64,000 bases of DNA from contig NC_064009.1 in the NCBI RefSeq assembly GCF_932276165.1, forward strand, positions 1,550,001-1,614,000. The letters are read 5' to 3'. The notes below the pieces were generated by a model, which searched no databases, was not told where the DNA came from, and worked only from the letters and a program-made list of their open reading frames with translations. Shown here one piece after another: positions 30,611-42,909 of this stretch. How positions within the stretch are numbered: the stretch's first letter is position 1; each line of letters starts with the position of its first letter. The stretch comes from Plutella xylostella. Lineage: Eukaryota; Arthropoda; Insecta; Lepidoptera; Plutellidae. Both the position numbers and the translations under genes were made by a program.

Positions 30611-33123
30611 TGAGCTGATGATGATTAAGATTCAGGTAAAATATGTAGATTGACTGCATTCTATGTGCAAATAATACATCCATGTACCATGTCTACTGAA
30701 CTGTTTCTACCTGTGGCATCTTAGATCCGCCTTGAAATATGAGGCCTTTGTTTGAAAGTTACGTAACATGATTGTTTTCTTTCAGTTATATGTTAAATCC
30801 AAAAAAAATACTTAAATTGGAATTGTTTTAGAAATATTCTATTACACAGAATACGGTAGATATGCTATCGATCTGATGTCTGATTGCCATAGATAAAGAT
30901 GAGGATGAGGATCGCTTACGATTTGTGTAGGAAGCTTCAAGAGATTCCTATAAAATGGCAACTCTAGTAGTAAATATTTTAGATTTTTTTTAAAGTATGT
31001 AATTTTTAAGTTCCATTAGTTTAGGCCTTTTTTTGAGAGCTAGGGTATTAATATCTGGTTAACATTTATTCCTTTATTCCAAAAGGGCTCCTTTTCGGAA
31101 ACTGCTTCTGTTATGGCTGCTTTTTGTCTGCATCTATCTCTATCAGGAAGTACTTATTTATCTAACTGAATAAAAAGATGATGAAAGAGAAATTATATCA
31201 ATTCACATAAAATCAAACTACAGCTATTAATATTATTTTTTTTAACCATATAGATCTCTACGCTTAACCTTAAAAGTTAGCCGTTAAACACGTGTATTAG
31301 CTAAGTACGTTTTGGTACCTAGAATTTTTATAAATGTAACCAGAATTTCCGGTAATTTTAGCGCTTTTTCGAAACCGTTGCTTTTGATGTCAATTTTGGA
31401 ACCTAAACAGGTCTAAGTTTGTGCATGCAAACTAACGGACAGTTAAATATTTCTTGTTAGTCCAACCGTGGGCCGAGACGTGTCTTCGTTTGACTCACAT
31501 AAGTTCTTACTTATATATTTTTTATTGTTCAGAATTGGTTGCAATGGCCAAGGGCTTATTTTTTTCTATGGGAAGACGGTGTGAAAACAATAATGCTTAC
31601 CTATCATGAAGGATCGTGAGGTTAATTTAATAAATATAAAAATCAGTCAATCCAAAAGTGAAGCTATGGCAATCGAATGTATGGACCCTTTGACCATTTG
31701 TTAGCAATCGCCATAATATCCAATATTATCTCTAGAATGCTATTACAATTAAGTTCGACTTTGTACCATAAAGTTTTTTTTGTAAACTGAGTAGTAAAAA
31801 TAAACTCTGGTTCCACCCACATTTCCATTTAAGTATACAGATTGTCTATCCCATTTTCAGGATACCATTAAAGTTTACTCACGTACTTACGTAATAATAC
31901 ACCTACTTACTAAAATGAAACATTGTCTGTATGTGTAGTTGTGTACTTAAGAAAATACGCCCTTATTCATAAAAAAAGTTATAGGATGCTTTAGCTATGA
32001 ACTGTTTTATCACTGTCTGACAGATAACAATTTGTTCTTTTTTATTAATAAAAAAATATTTTTTTCCCTGTGTCCCAATCCCCAAGTCCAGTGGGTCTTG
32101 TCCTGTCGGCGCATCACACGCGCGCTATCTGCGATCAAAGACGCCGCCGCCTGCGCCTGCGCAACCCCACTCTAGCTTCACTACAACGAGGGCTGTCATG
32201 AAATATGCATAATAAACGTAGTTTTCCGTAAGATAGAGTGCAGCTAGGGACGCCTACTTTACCTATTAATTAATATCTTAGTTTGCTGTGCTTAGGAAAT
32301 CGCGATTGGATCTGTTTGGTGTAAATGTTGGTACTTATTTGCAGCGAAACTAGCAAGTTATAGTAATATATTGAATTATATTTTGTAGTAATAAGCTAAA
32401 AGGTATAACAGATTTATAAAATTGAGCAAGTTAAAAGACCTGAAAATTACAAGAAGAAGGGAAAGTAGGTCTGATGGACCAAATTTTGTTGAAATAAGAA
32501 ACACAAGTATACCTACCTAACGGTTTATGTTAGTATTATGTACTTTAACATTGGCCACATAGAGGTCAAAGGCCCGGGTATTTATGGGTAAGATTTCCAG
32601 TTAGGTAAAGGAATTCAGTATGAATGAGCCCTTATGAGGTACCGAGAACTTGCACAATAAAGGCCTTCTCATAGCGGATTGAGATAAATGTGCATTCGGG
32701 AGAATAATGGCAATGCTCACGTGATGTTTGTTAAATTAAAATGTATAAATAATGCAAATATAAAGCCTATTGAACTAACTAGGTACCTGACCTCAGCAGT
32801 CGGTTCTATGCGACGGTGTAGGTATACTAGTCACTTTAGAAATATAATTTTTTTCAAAGTACAATTATACTACGTAGGTACCCTTACTGTGAAGTAAACA
32901 TCATGATTCGTGAGGAAACCTGCACATTTGGATTTTAGATGTCATTGTATACCCTAAGTGCATTGCACTCATTCAAAAATGGCGATACGGCTCGCTACCT
33001 ATCACGTAGGTTTAAAATGTAGATCGAAAGTGGGTAAATCAAAGCTTAAAGTTACCTCTAACTACCTCTTCGGGAATTATAGTCATGATCATAATTATGA
33101 ATCCACGAAGACTTATATAGTAA
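30611..33123. other. No gene recognised
   Basis: AT-rich; a GC-rich patch at 32100-32180 (CGCCGCCGCCTGCGCCTGCG) is the only compositional break. The piece at about 32895-32935 (GTGAGGAAACCTGCACAT) resembles part of the SINE-2 body. Confidence 0.4.
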
Positions 33124-33324
33124 ACTAGCTGTTCCCGCGCGCTTCACTTCGCCTTAAAAAGTTTTCCCGTGAGAATTCCGGGATAAAAAGTAGCCTATGT
33201 TCTTTCTCAGAGTCTTGACCATATGTATACCAAATTTCATTTAAATCCGTTCAGTAGTTTTGGCGTGAAAGAGTAACAGACAGACACAGTTACTCACGCA
33301 TTTATAATATTATATAGTTAGGAT
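33124..33324 (-). mobile_element. Helitron-like short element, copy
   Basis: Minus strand: starts TCCTAACTA-like after TCAA, carries a GTCTGTCTG block, AACGGATTTAAATGAAATTT, GTATACATATGGTCAAGAC, CCGGAATTCTCACGGG, and ends GGAACAGCTAG followed by T. A 5' TC and 3' CTAG ending followed by T are the Helitron rule. Confidence 0.75.
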
Positions 33325-33479
33325 TGAAAAATCAGCCCTAAAATACATTGCGAAAAACTACTAATCCCATACCTAGTGCAGAGTTGGAAGGTTAACCGTA
33401 AATAAAAAAATACACAAATTAAAAAAAATACATAATAATATGCTTGCTGCTGTTATTATTATGTAATAATTATAGTTAA

Positions 33480-33690
33480 TAGCTGTTCCCGCGCGCTTCG
33501 CTTCGCCTTAATAAGTTTTCCCGTGGGAATTCCGGGATAAAAAGTAGCCTATGTTCTTTCCCAGGGTCTAGACCGTATGTCTACCAAATTTCATTCAAAT
33601 CCGTTCAGTAGTTTTAGCGTGAAAGAGTAACAGACAGACAGACAGACAGACACAGTTACTTTCGCATTTATAATATTAAGTTAGGATTAG
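33480..33690 (-). mobile_element. Helitron-like short element, second nearby copy
   Basis: Same blocks as the copy 155 bp upstream, in the same orientation, with a (GTCT)4-5 tract and CTAT in place of CTAG at the end. The region between (33325-33479) is AT-rich without features; GGATTGAAAAATCAGCCC at about 33323 matches the end of the S-type MITE. Confidence 0.8.
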
Positions 33691-34028
33691 GATATACTTA
33701 TCCAGTTGGATAAATATATTTACTATAATGTATAAGTCTTCGTTGAAAGAGCTCAGATATGCCATCAGCTAAGATTTGCCAAATAGGTCAGTTGCTTGAT
33801 ATGAAACATGGTTCTTAGAATAGCATGGTTTCTTGTAAAATACCATTGCCACCCTAGGGCTGTTTTTAACAGCATGCGGAATTTATTAATCACCCATGTA
33901 CATTTGTACATTCCTTATCCTTAAGACATTGTTTGGACAAAATGCCGACACTAAAAGACTCAATTTTTTTGATCATTTCATTTCAAATTTGAACTCAATA
34001 AGTACCTACTTATTTACTTTTTTATTAG
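33691..34028. other. No gene recognised
   Basis: No supported feature. Confidence 0.4.
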
Positions 34029-34152
34029 GTAATATTCTGATTTGCTGTTAAGTAAATGTACTTCTATATTGCAGACGGCGACATTAAGCTAGACTTTCCG
34101 TTTAGGAGTAGTGCTATTGTCACCGGAACTTTTTCATTGCTCTTGAGTGTAT
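34029..34152 (+). mobile_element. Family B element, copy 3
   Basis: GTAATATTCTGATTTGCTGT at the left, TTTCCGTTTAGGAGTAGTGC in the middle, CATTGCTCTTGAGTGTA at the right. Confidence 0.75.
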
Positions 34153-34447
34153 TTACTTAGCCAGCTTAGGAAAGCTCTCAACACGCAAGTTGCCTCCACT
34201 GACACACAACACGGCGGCGCGGCACCTATCCGACACTATCGGCCATCAGCCGTGTCCGAGACGCTAATCCGAGGATTATCGCCGATCTAACCCACGGTTC
34301 AAGATAATCTGTGATCACCCGACGGGTTAGCTGTGTGTGTTTGTTTATGGTGATAAAGTTGGATTTGTGCGTTTCGATTTTGGTTGGTTCATTTTCGTTC
34401 AACCACAATTAGAACACTCAGGGTGTATGCTTTCATCCTTAATTACC
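34153..34447. other. No gene recognised
   Basis: Moderately GC-rich (ACGGCGGCGCGGCACC at 34211) but no ORF or repeat found. Confidence 0.4.
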
Positions 34448-34659
34448 TGCGATTCTATAAAGCTAATTGTCGAACTCAATTCTGAATCCGGAGTGAGTTT
34501 TCAAATTGGCATTCTGTAATTTCCGTAGACACATCGAATTTCGAGATTTTGACAAATAATGTATGAGATGACATATAATATTATAACTGTTCGAACGTGA
34601 AGTGAAATGTGAAAGGAGAATAAAGATCGAAGTGAGATGTCTAATTTTACAGAATCGCA
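34448..34659. mobile_element. MITE family F, copy 1
   Basis: TGCGATTCTATAAAGCTAAT at the left and TTTTACAGAATCGCA at the right form short TIRs (TGCGATTCTrTAAA). The interior GGCATTCTGTAATTTCCG and AATAAAGATCGAAGTGAGAT match the copy at 47457. The frames that cross it are not genes. Confidence 0.8.
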
Positions 34660-35280
34660 AGGCTGAAAAAACCAACGAAATCTTAACACACAAATCTAAC
34701 TTTATCACACTACCCTAGCCGTGTAGTTATAGTGTCTCGTATTCAGTTGTCGTCGATACGCTAAGGAGAACAATTGTATTAATGAAGTAGATAAAGACAC
34801 TACTTATGAGTAACTAATCCCATGATTCACACCGTTGTTGTCTCAACGCGTGACTAGTGTGAGCAATGTGTATAAATTGTCCATTATGTTAAGTTATTGT
34901 TGTCAGTGCATCATCGCTATAAAGCGTTCATTATTTGAATGCATTACGAAGGTATGAGGAAGTGGTTTATGTGATGGGCGTTTAAAGAAGGCGGTGTTAA
35001 TCTATTAATACTATTTATAGTTGTTGTTAGCCTACAACTACAAGTAACTAAACCAATTAATGGCAGAATTTAGACGCAAACGTAGGTTCAACTCGTAGGT
35101 ACTAATCCACTGTAGCACATGAGCCTCCACTAAGACTAGACGGCTATTGCCACAATCGCCACGCTTGGCAGGCGGTTGAAGATATCACACAACACAAACA
35201 TTTAACAGCAAAAACCCGAGTACAGAGTCTATAAAACGAATATCTTCCCGGCTATACTATAAGTAGAGAGTCTCTACTCG
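34660..35280. other. No gene recognised
   Basis: No supported feature. Confidence 0.4.
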
Positions 35281-35395
35281 GTATTCGGCCCGAATAGTAC
35301 GCACTATTCGGCCGAATACCGAATACTGAAAAAACTGGCCGAATAGGCCGAATACCGAATAGTTGCCGAATATTCGTGGCATCTCTACTAGAGAC
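35281..35395. mobile_element. hAT-like MITE rich in ATTCGG units
   Basis: GAATACCGAATA/GTATTCGGC units repeat in both orientations, and the right end reads GAATATTCGTGGCATCTCTA; its inverse TAGAGATGCCACGAATATTC is a form known to me from hAT-type non-autonomous elements. The left end (AGTCTCTACTCGGTATTCGG) is the approximate inverse. The target duplication could not be fixed. Confidence 0.6.
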
Positions 35396-36289
35396 ATACG
35401 TCAGTACATAGTATCATTTCAACACCTGTTCCAAATATCATCTCAAAGTTATCTATCACTATTATCCATTTAACTGAGTGATTTAACAAAATGTTAAATA
35501 ACCTAACCGCCGTAGCGTCGGGAGCGTTTAAACTTTGACATGACAAATTACAGCTCCGATACCGTCATTATAATAATAACAACACTTAACACTCATAGAA
35601 TGTATCAGTAGATTGATAAAGTACTTAACTGTTTCGTATGTACCGATTGTGGTAAGTATTTAGGGCGTCATGCTACGTTCTCGGCACAGTAATGTGCAAC
35701 ATGTAGTAAAAACTGTGGGGATGAAATTTTATGTTATGTTATGTAGGTACCTACATGAAATAATGAGTAGGTAATAACGAATAAGTAATATGGGAGTGGT
35801 CATATCTTTTTAAAATTAGAAAAAGAAACATTAAAGTTACAACTGCATATACCTATATAATGTATATATGCAATTAGCAGGTACTGTCAGTTAATTAATA
35901 TTTTATTACACCTTAGTGAAATAAAGAAGTTTATTACTTTTTATTCAACATAATAGGTTTTGAATCTTCGCACAACTAACATGGTAGAAATGTTGGGTAT
36001 AAGGTAAAACATAAAATTTTTACTTATTCATGCGTTTTCCTTAAGACACTTCTGTTAATTTCACTTTAACTGTGCCAGAGATAACTGCAGTATTATTATA
36101 TTTATTATGTAGGTGAAGGTGCTTCTTAGAACTTACGCGGGCTTAACACTCGTTTCGGTGTATTCCTATTTAATAAAAAATTGCATATATTTATATAGGA
36201 CATTGTAAAAGTATTTATACATACATATAAGCATCAAGCTGAACTAGAACCCATTTCAGCACCGAGAAGCAACATTCATGCTTTTAATT
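35396..36289. other. No gene recognised
   Basis: No supported feature. Confidence 0.4.
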
Positions 36290-36390
36290 ACTAATTTTTT
36301 TTATTATTTACTTTTTAACCTTTTCTTGTAAATGTATGTGTTGTTTCTGTGTATGTTAGAAATAAATAAATTTTCTTTCTTTCTTTCTAT
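36290..36390 (+). mobile_element. Probable LINE 3' end with (CTTT)n tail
   Basis: A TTTTTAACCTTTTCTTGTAA stretch leads to AAATAAATAAATTTTC and a TTTCTTTCTTTCT tail, the way several insect LINEs end. No coding sequence is attached. Confidence 0.45.
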
Positions 36391-36663
36391 ATGGTCAGAT
36401 GAAAGGGGATGAGAGGATGATACTGACACATTTTTTTGTATGTACTTACAATTTTGTAAAAATCCTGTTTAGTTTATGTTTCTCCAAAGGCACTTTATTT
36501 GTCATGTGACGTATGGGGAGTAGATTGGTTTTTCACGAACTTCAAAAGTAATTGGTCAACTGAAACTGTACTTACCTCCTTATTAATTTTAAAGGCACCT
36601 AGGTAGACCATGTAGTAAAATAAAATTAATATGTATAATAATCCATGACCATCCTAATCCTAA

Positions 36664-36874
36664 TCCTAACTAATATTATAAATGCGAAAGTAACTGTGTC
36701 TGTCTGTCTGTCTGTCTGTCTGTTACTCTTTCACGCAAAAACTACTGAACGGATTTGAATGAAATTTGGTATACACATAGTCTAGACCCTGAGAAAGAAC
36801 ATAGGCTACTTTTTACCCCGGAATTCCCATGGGAAAACTTTTTATGGCGAAGTGAAGCTCGCGGGGACGGCTAG
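36664..36874 (+). mobile_element. Helitron-like short element, copy
   Basis: TCCTAACTAATATTATAAAT, (GTCT)5, ACTACTGAACGGATTTGAAT, CGGAATTCCCATGGG and GGGGACGGCTAG followed by T. A tandem CCTAAT triplet precedes it. Confidence 0.85.
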
Positions 36875-37839
36875 TACCTAAATAAATCTAATTAGCGAGT
36901 AGAGCGGTCCGGAACAACCCTGTTCAAATCACTCGTAAATTACGTGTAGCATTGAAATTTGTACTGTACAGTTGTACAGTGTACTGTACAGTTGACTCGA
37001 CCCCCGCATGTCTACCGCCGGCTAAATGTACACTTTGTATTCCAACTGAACGCTTCGAACCGATTTGCTTGTATACAATTTACTTGCCTAGTTAATATTT
37101 AACACTACACCGATATGGGCATAGATCATTAGTTTTCTATGGTCTACAGTCGCTGTAGGGTTATACATTTCTAAAAGCGATGCTTTTTTGGTTAAAAGGC
37201 CTTATAAGTGATATTAGTTGTATGAATTTGCCAGACCTGCAAAGTTTACTGGCTCTTTACTTCAATTGTAAGGGCAATACTGTGCGTTTGGTTACTATTT
37301 TATCTATATTTTTATCTTCGAGGGTTTTTCATGGCCATAGCGTCGATATACTTAAATTTCAAATTTAAAATGACAAATCTAAAATGTGTAAATCGTGACA
37401 ACTGACGTAATGAAACAACAATTCCAGTAACTTATTATGCAAAACCCTTTCGCTAAACTATAATTTTTGTTACAGCTCATCATCATTAGTATCAAAGACT
37501 ATTGCCGAGTTGCAGAATGTAACATTAAGCTAATCTGCATTAAATCTATGACTGTCTCTTTCTGTCCGTATACTGTCAAAACAAGGCAGCAATATATTTA
37601 ATGCCAACATTAGTTTAAAGATTCCTCTGTGGAACTCAGTTTTAGACACGGAAGTTTTAATAAGTACAGCCGATTATAGGCTCGAATACGAATCGCTATT
37701 ACTCCAACGAAATCTAGAAAGCAATTGCGGATAAGTGTTAGTGCAGGGAGTAAGTGAGAGCCGTAATGAATAGCCATATTGCCGACTTCGTATCGTAATA
37801 GCAGGGCTGTTAATGATAACAATAATGATGTGTGAGGTA
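36875..37839. other. No gene recognised
   Basis: GTACTGTACAG repeats in a palindromic cluster at 36961-36990. Frames of 60 codons lack motifs. Confidence 0.4.
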
Positions 37840-38490
37840 CTGGGGTCACTACACATACTCTAAATCGACGAACGAACGAACAAGCACAGCGTTCCGCAAC
37901 TTCAAGAAAGAAGACCTGCAACGCTAACTGAGCCGCGATCACAGGATTCGATAATATTTTCGAATCTAGAAAGAAAGAAAGAAAGAAAGAAACATTTATT
38001 TGACACACTGAACAATAACAACAGAAACAAAAAGAACAAAAGAATACTACAAAAAATATATATATAAAAATATATATGAAAAAACAGAAAATAATACAAT
38101 ATAAACAAACAAGCTTGCTGTCCAGAGCGTCAAAAAGGCACCAGCTCAGCGTGTGCTGTGGCCACAGCGCTGGTTTTCAGCTGGCCCTTAGTGTTGTGAC
38201 CTCAGTCACGAACGCGAGGTATATTAATTAGGATGGGTTGTGTTGTGTTGTGTGTATGTGTGTATGTGTGGAATGTGTGTATATTTGAATCTACACAAAC
38301 ATATTATGGAAAAATAACAGTATCGTCTACTGTCACTGTCAAAATGTAAGGCAAATTTGACAGTTCCAAAAGTGACATTTGTTTTAATAATATCGAATCC
38401 TGTGATCGCTGCACTGCCAGTCTATCTTGTTGTATTGAGTGACAATAATTCTCGTTCGTTCGTTCATAGATTACGAGAGTGACCCCCCTG
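37840..38490. mobile_element. MITE interrupted by a LINE 3' fragment
   Basis: Left end CTGGGGTCACTACACATACT, right end inverse AGAGTGACCCCCCTGG; GACGAACGAACGAAC faces GTTCGTTCGTTCAT, and GCGATCACAGGATTCGATAA faces TATCGAATCCTGTGATCGC. Removing 37969-38286 restores a palindrome of about 330 bp. Confidence 0.8.
37969..38286 (-). mobile_element. LINE 3' end inserted in the MITE, 7-bp TSD
   Basis: On the minus strand it ends in (CTTT)n. GAATCTA is present at both borders (37962-37968, 38287-38293). The body contains CAGCGTGTGCTGTGGCCACA and a GTGTGTATGTGTG tract. No coding part remains. Confidence 0.65.
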
Positions 38491-38669
38491 GTAATAGGAA
38501 CACATCCAAAGCATTTCCTGTACACTGCTTAACTTAATAATAGAAGTTACGAACTAGTAATATGTTACCTTCTTTGTAGGGTCGTAGTGGCCTACTTCCA
38601 TCCTACATCTGCCTTTTGAACTTCATTAATAAAATGGCATTACAGTTTAAACTTCCTACTATCTATTCT

Positions 38670-38993
38670 ATTCTATTCTATTCTCTGTGGGGGTGTAAGT
38701 ACCTGCACCTGGCTCTCTCGAATGGAACCTTTGTGCATATCCCCAAGGTCTAAACTGCCTTCCTAAGCTTGGACCATTTCCCACCACGCTGGTCCACTGC
38801 GGGTTGGTGGGTTCACATATCTAGATGTGCTAGATCTAGATATGCAGGTTTCCTCACGATGTTTTCCTTCACCGTAAGAGCGATGGTATACATTGTACTT
38901 AAGTTAAAAGAACTGGTACATGTCAGCGCCGGGATTCGAACCCGCATCTCTTGATTGAGAAGCGGGCGCTCACCCGACTGAGCTACCACCGCT
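38670..38993 (-). mobile_element. SINE-2, full copy with 18-bp TSD
   Basis: The minus strand carries GAGCGGTGGTAGCTCAGTCG, B box GGTTCGAATCC, the CTAGATCTAGCACATCTAG body and a (GAATA)n tail. CTTCCTACTATCTATTCT is duplicated exactly (38652-38669, 38994-39011). Very similar to the copy at 19744, so insertion is probably recent. Confidence 0.92.
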
Positions 38994-39078
38994 CTTCCTA
39001 CTATCTATTCTTCCTATTATCTTGTAATGTTTAGTTAATTTTTCATCATCAGTCCATCACACACACTTCTAAACCTTA

Positions 39079-39188
39079 GGGTGGCTTGCAGAACAAAGTT
39101 AATCAAAATTAAATCTATGACCTCTTGCTCTGACATTATACTGTCAGAGTAAGTGACAAACTATTTAATTTTGTTATGCAAGCCACCC
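39079..39188. mobile_element. Palindromic Harbinger-type MITE with TTA duplication
   Basis: GGGTGGCTTGCAGAACAAAG at the left, TTTTGTTATGCAAGCCACCC at the right, flanked by TTA on both sides. 110 bp. Confidence 0.85.
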
Positions 39189-39498
39189 TTAGTGTCCTAG
39201 AAGTGCAGACCTAAGCATGCGATTTTAAAATCACGTCTACAGATTGCTTTAGCGTTGTAAGATTTTATTCGGTAGTCTAGCGTAACTACCTATGTTGGAT
39301 TAAGAATTGAAATCCAAAACCTTAGGCAGGCCTGTGTCACTCCGCGCGTGGGCGGCGCAGGCGCCTGCCGCCTCGAGGGGGCGAATCTAGTCGGCTGCCG
39401 CAAGCGGAAGACGATACACGCGCGCGCTATTTGTTCTAATTTCGTACTAGTTTATAAATGTCGTATTTAGGTATTTATTAAAATTTATGAATAGAAAA
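39189..39498. other. CpG-rich patch upstream of the THAP-like exon
   Basis: 39330-39430 is strongly GC-rich (GTGGGCGGCGCAGGCGCCTG). GCAGGCCTGTGTCACTCCGC may be the end of a DNA transposon; no inverse partner was found. Confidence 0.35.
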
Positions 39499-39610
39499 AT
39501 GGACATAAAAAGAAAAAAAGCAACAAAAAAATACTGTGCCGTATTTAATTGCTTAAATACGGATCGTGATCCAAATTTAATTTTTTTTAGATACCAAAAG
39601 ATGCTGACAG
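39499..39610 (+). pseudogene. THAP-like first exon, orphan
   Basis: ATG at 39499 opens MDIKRKKATKKYCAVFNCLN, then TDRDPNLIFFRYQKMLTG, and meets an ACAG/GTAAAA donor at 39610. CAVxNC with FFRYxK at the right distance is the N-terminal half of a THAP-type finger. No second exon was found downstream. A host gene or a DNA-transposon exon are both possible; I favour the transposon. Confidence 0.5.
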
Positions 39611-40765
39611 GTAAAACTAATCGAATTATTTTATTGATTTCTTCTACGTTCCTTATTTGAAATGAAATTAATCCGAACTACAAACCCTTTTTTTCTCCAT
39701 GTTGAACAAAGTCTATTCCAATTTTTTTTTCGTTAAAGTATTAAATTTACAGACACAACTACCTTCAAAATGTATTAATGAATCGATTATAAAATGTGCG
39801 CTGAGTGGGATTAGTGCTTAACGAAACTAAGACGTTCTGTATCATAATATAAATTATATCCATAATATAAAATATAACGAAAAAAAACATGTTTTCACAA
39901 AAATAAAGGTTTTAGGTACTTAGATTCATACATATTTTATGTACTTCAAAATATCTTAACTATGAAATTGTCATTGTTTTTACTGGTTATTTCCAATAGA
40001 AAAAAAGTTTGGAATAGCTTTGTATTCTAAATTCAAATTATTTTGTTTTAATATCATGACATTCTTTTTACAAACTCAGTCCGTTGCTTAGTAAACTTTG
40101 TAGTCTGTGGTGCTGAGGCAACCCTAAGGTGGCTTCTTTTTCAATGCGTATAACCACGTATAACTTATTATGCACCGTAGTCCAGTGAAATAAGGCGCAT
40201 ATTCCCTCAAAAATAAATTGGTAGGTAAGTAAATAAAAACGTGTGCGGCTGGAGCGCGATCTAAATTAGATCTTATTGCTTATGGGATGGAGTCATATTT
40301 CTTTGATAGCCATTGCGAAGATGGACTTCTGTACCTGGTACTAGTTATTATTCTGTGCCTTAGGTGAAGCTTGATATACCTATAGAGATTTGGAAAGCAG
40401 TAAGTTACTTGAAACTTCTATGTTCTATTTTGTCCAGGATACACATAATATATTTTAGAATCAAAATCCCATGAATGCCATGCTAGTCATTGAAAATGCC
40501 AGTTAATAGACAACTCAGACTATATAAGACAATAAGTATAAAATTTAATAATTTTACCGTCAGTACAATTCCACTAAACATAGTTATGAAAATAGAGGCG
40601 TGGTTTAATTAGGAATTTGAGCTAGTATTAGAGGAGATATAGCGAAGGTGCGGCGCACTCGACGGCATTTCCCAGGAGACGTGTTGGGTTGCGGCTCCCA
40701 TCAGCTCTTACTATAACTAATTGTTTTGAAGGTACAGTCATCGCTATTAACACGGTGACGGTTTT
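39611..40765. other. No gene recognised
   Basis: AT-rich; no second THAP exon found. Confidence 0.4.
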
Positions 40766-40915
40766 AACCGACTTCGAAGGAAGGAGGAGGTTTTCAATTC
40801 GTCCGAAAATAGGTTTGGTTCAGGTAAAGTTCTACAGATAGATCACTTTTTCTAACTGAGCCATCTTTTCAAATCATCATCATCAACCTGTGTCCACCCA
40901 CTGCTGGGCGTAGGA
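40766..40915. mobile_element. Fragments of two common repeats
   Basis: AACCGACTTCGAAGGAAGGA and GGAGGTTTTCAATTCG at 40768-40803 are a repeat end I associate with Lepidoptera; CCCACTGCTGGGCGTAGGAC at 40892 resembles the start of family D. Only short pieces. Confidence 0.4.
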
Positions 40916-41102
40916 CTCAAATATAACATTTTAAAAAACAACTTAGACAAGTAATCTCAACTGCACATAAAAATACAAATCAGCATTTGAATCGACATAC
41001 CTAAATCAGGTTCTTCAATATTTCCAGTTTCGTTACTGGGGTACATTTTAGTTTTGAGATACCTTAATTTAAAATATTTGAAGCATTTATCTTCAGAATA
41101 TG

Positions 41103-41355
41103 AAAAAAAAAAAAAAAAAAAAAAACACGCACTCACTCCTTGTACTAATGTACTCCCTTGCGGGGTGGGCAGAGGTGCATTGCTGCACCCACTTTTCGCC
41201 AGAGTGTTATGTTAGTCCCAATGTAATAGGGGGCGGGCCATCCAAGACCCGAGAACAAATATATGTGTTTAAACAAATATCTGCCCCGGCCGGGAATCGA
41301 ACCCGGGACCATCGGCTCAGTAGTCAGGTCACTAACCACTACGCCATTCGGTCGT
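41103..41355 (-). mobile_element. SINE-1 with alternative tail B
   Basis: The minus strand has the SINE-1 head (GGCGTAGTGGTTAGTGACCT, GGTTCGATTCCCGGCCGGGG, AGATATTTGTTTAAACACAT) and then, in place of the usual tail, GGCCCGCCCCCTATTACATT, ATAACACTCTGGCGAAAAGT, CCCCGCAAGGGAGTACATTA, ending in a long T run (A run on the plus strand, 41103-41124). Same structure at 62226. Confidence 0.88.
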
Positions 41356-42783
41356 CTAGAACTTCAGAATCTGATTTGTATCTTAAGTGACGTTAGACTG
41401 ATGACTGGTTATAAATAACTCTACCTCCAGAACACGAGGGGGCGTGTGTACAAACAGTATTTCTGGATGACATTCGTGATGTTCATTATGTCATTTTTCC
41501 CCACTTGACGTTCATTAATCAAACCGTCCGTTTTGTTTACGATCTGTTCCAGTTGGTTACATGTGGCACCGTTTAAATCACCAGAATTGGGACATGCGGT
41601 CTCGACACGTCCTGTGTTGTGCAATTCTTTCAGATTTTTGGTATATTTTGTTCAATATTTATAATTATGTAGGTATATGGTGCAACAAAACAAGAGCTAG
41701 CTAGATATGTCACTTTGCAACAGAACAGAACCTATATAATGTAAATAGCACTAGGAAATCATTAATTAAAGGGCTGAAACATTTGCAAAATGTTTTATTT
41801 ATTTAAACTACATAAGTTGCATATATATTTCTATCGAATGTCGAATATATACTGTAGAATAATTGATTGAATTGATCTAAGATTTTACTTGTAAACTTAC
41901 TAGCTCACATATCAAAACAAAATTAACAACATAATTTATGTTTATGATGTCTGTAAACATGCGGTTTACAAATATTCTAACTACTTCTTGGGTAGTAACT
42001 AGGAGACATAAGATACATGAAATATTAGTGATTGAAATACCAAGCCTCTTAACTTACAAAATTTAATTATAATTTTAATCGAGTTAGCTTAACAGTTTAA
42101 TTGGCATGCTAAAATGCGTAAATTTACGATTATGGAAGTAAGGACACATTTGCATAGGTAAATGATATTGAAAATTGTATCTGGAAAAAGCATATTGATA
42201 TCGTTAGAAGAATTTAAGGAAGGCACTTACACTACAGAGAATAGCATAGAACAGACGAGTCTGAAACGATTCATCTTATGGATTTAAATTATCTGTATTA
42301 TCAACAGACGATTGACCCATGAACCTACTTAGTGAACGAAAAGTTTGGTGGTCGAAAAAATCCGTAGGCTAGGTGGACATTTACCTTTAAAGAGCACTTC
42401 ACCTTATGTCTACCAGCCTGAGTCTGCCCTGTGCCACGCGCGCCCTCTGTGCGCTATAAAACAAACAACGCGCGCTGTGACTCCGCCGATCGATGTGATT
42501 GTGATGCATGCAGGGCACTGAATAGGGGCCTCGTTAACCCGAGCCAGGATCACACTGTAGCGGGGGTACAGTACTGAAACCTCAAGATTTTTTTTGAAGG
42601 CTGGTTCTTAGCGTGTCGGTAACGGCACTATAGAGCCATGCTACGGCTTGTATCACTGGTCAAAAAAATATTCTTAGGATGCGCAGGTCTTACAAATACT
42701 CTCACAAGCTATGGTAAAGTTCCACTCACAAAATGAAAACCCCATTTTTTAAATTTTAAATAAAATATTTACGTTTTATGTTC
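41356..42783. other. No gene recognised
   Basis: A GC-rich patch at 42430-42550 (CCACGCGCGCCCTCTGTGCG) without ORF. A 67-codon minus frame at 41421-41624 lacks motifs. Confidence 0.4.
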
Positions 42784-42909
42784 GTAATATTCAGATACGC
42801 TGTTAAATATACATTAATATTGCAGACAGCGTTATTAAGCTAGTTATTTCCGTTTACGAGTAATTTGGTGCTATTATCACTGGAACTTTTTCATTGCTGT
42901 TGAATGTAG
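42784..42909 (+). mobile_element. Family B element, copy 4
   Basis: GTAATATTCAGATACGCTGT at the left, CGTTTACGAGTAATTTGGTG in the middle, CATTGCTGTTGAATGTA at the right. Confidence 0.75.
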
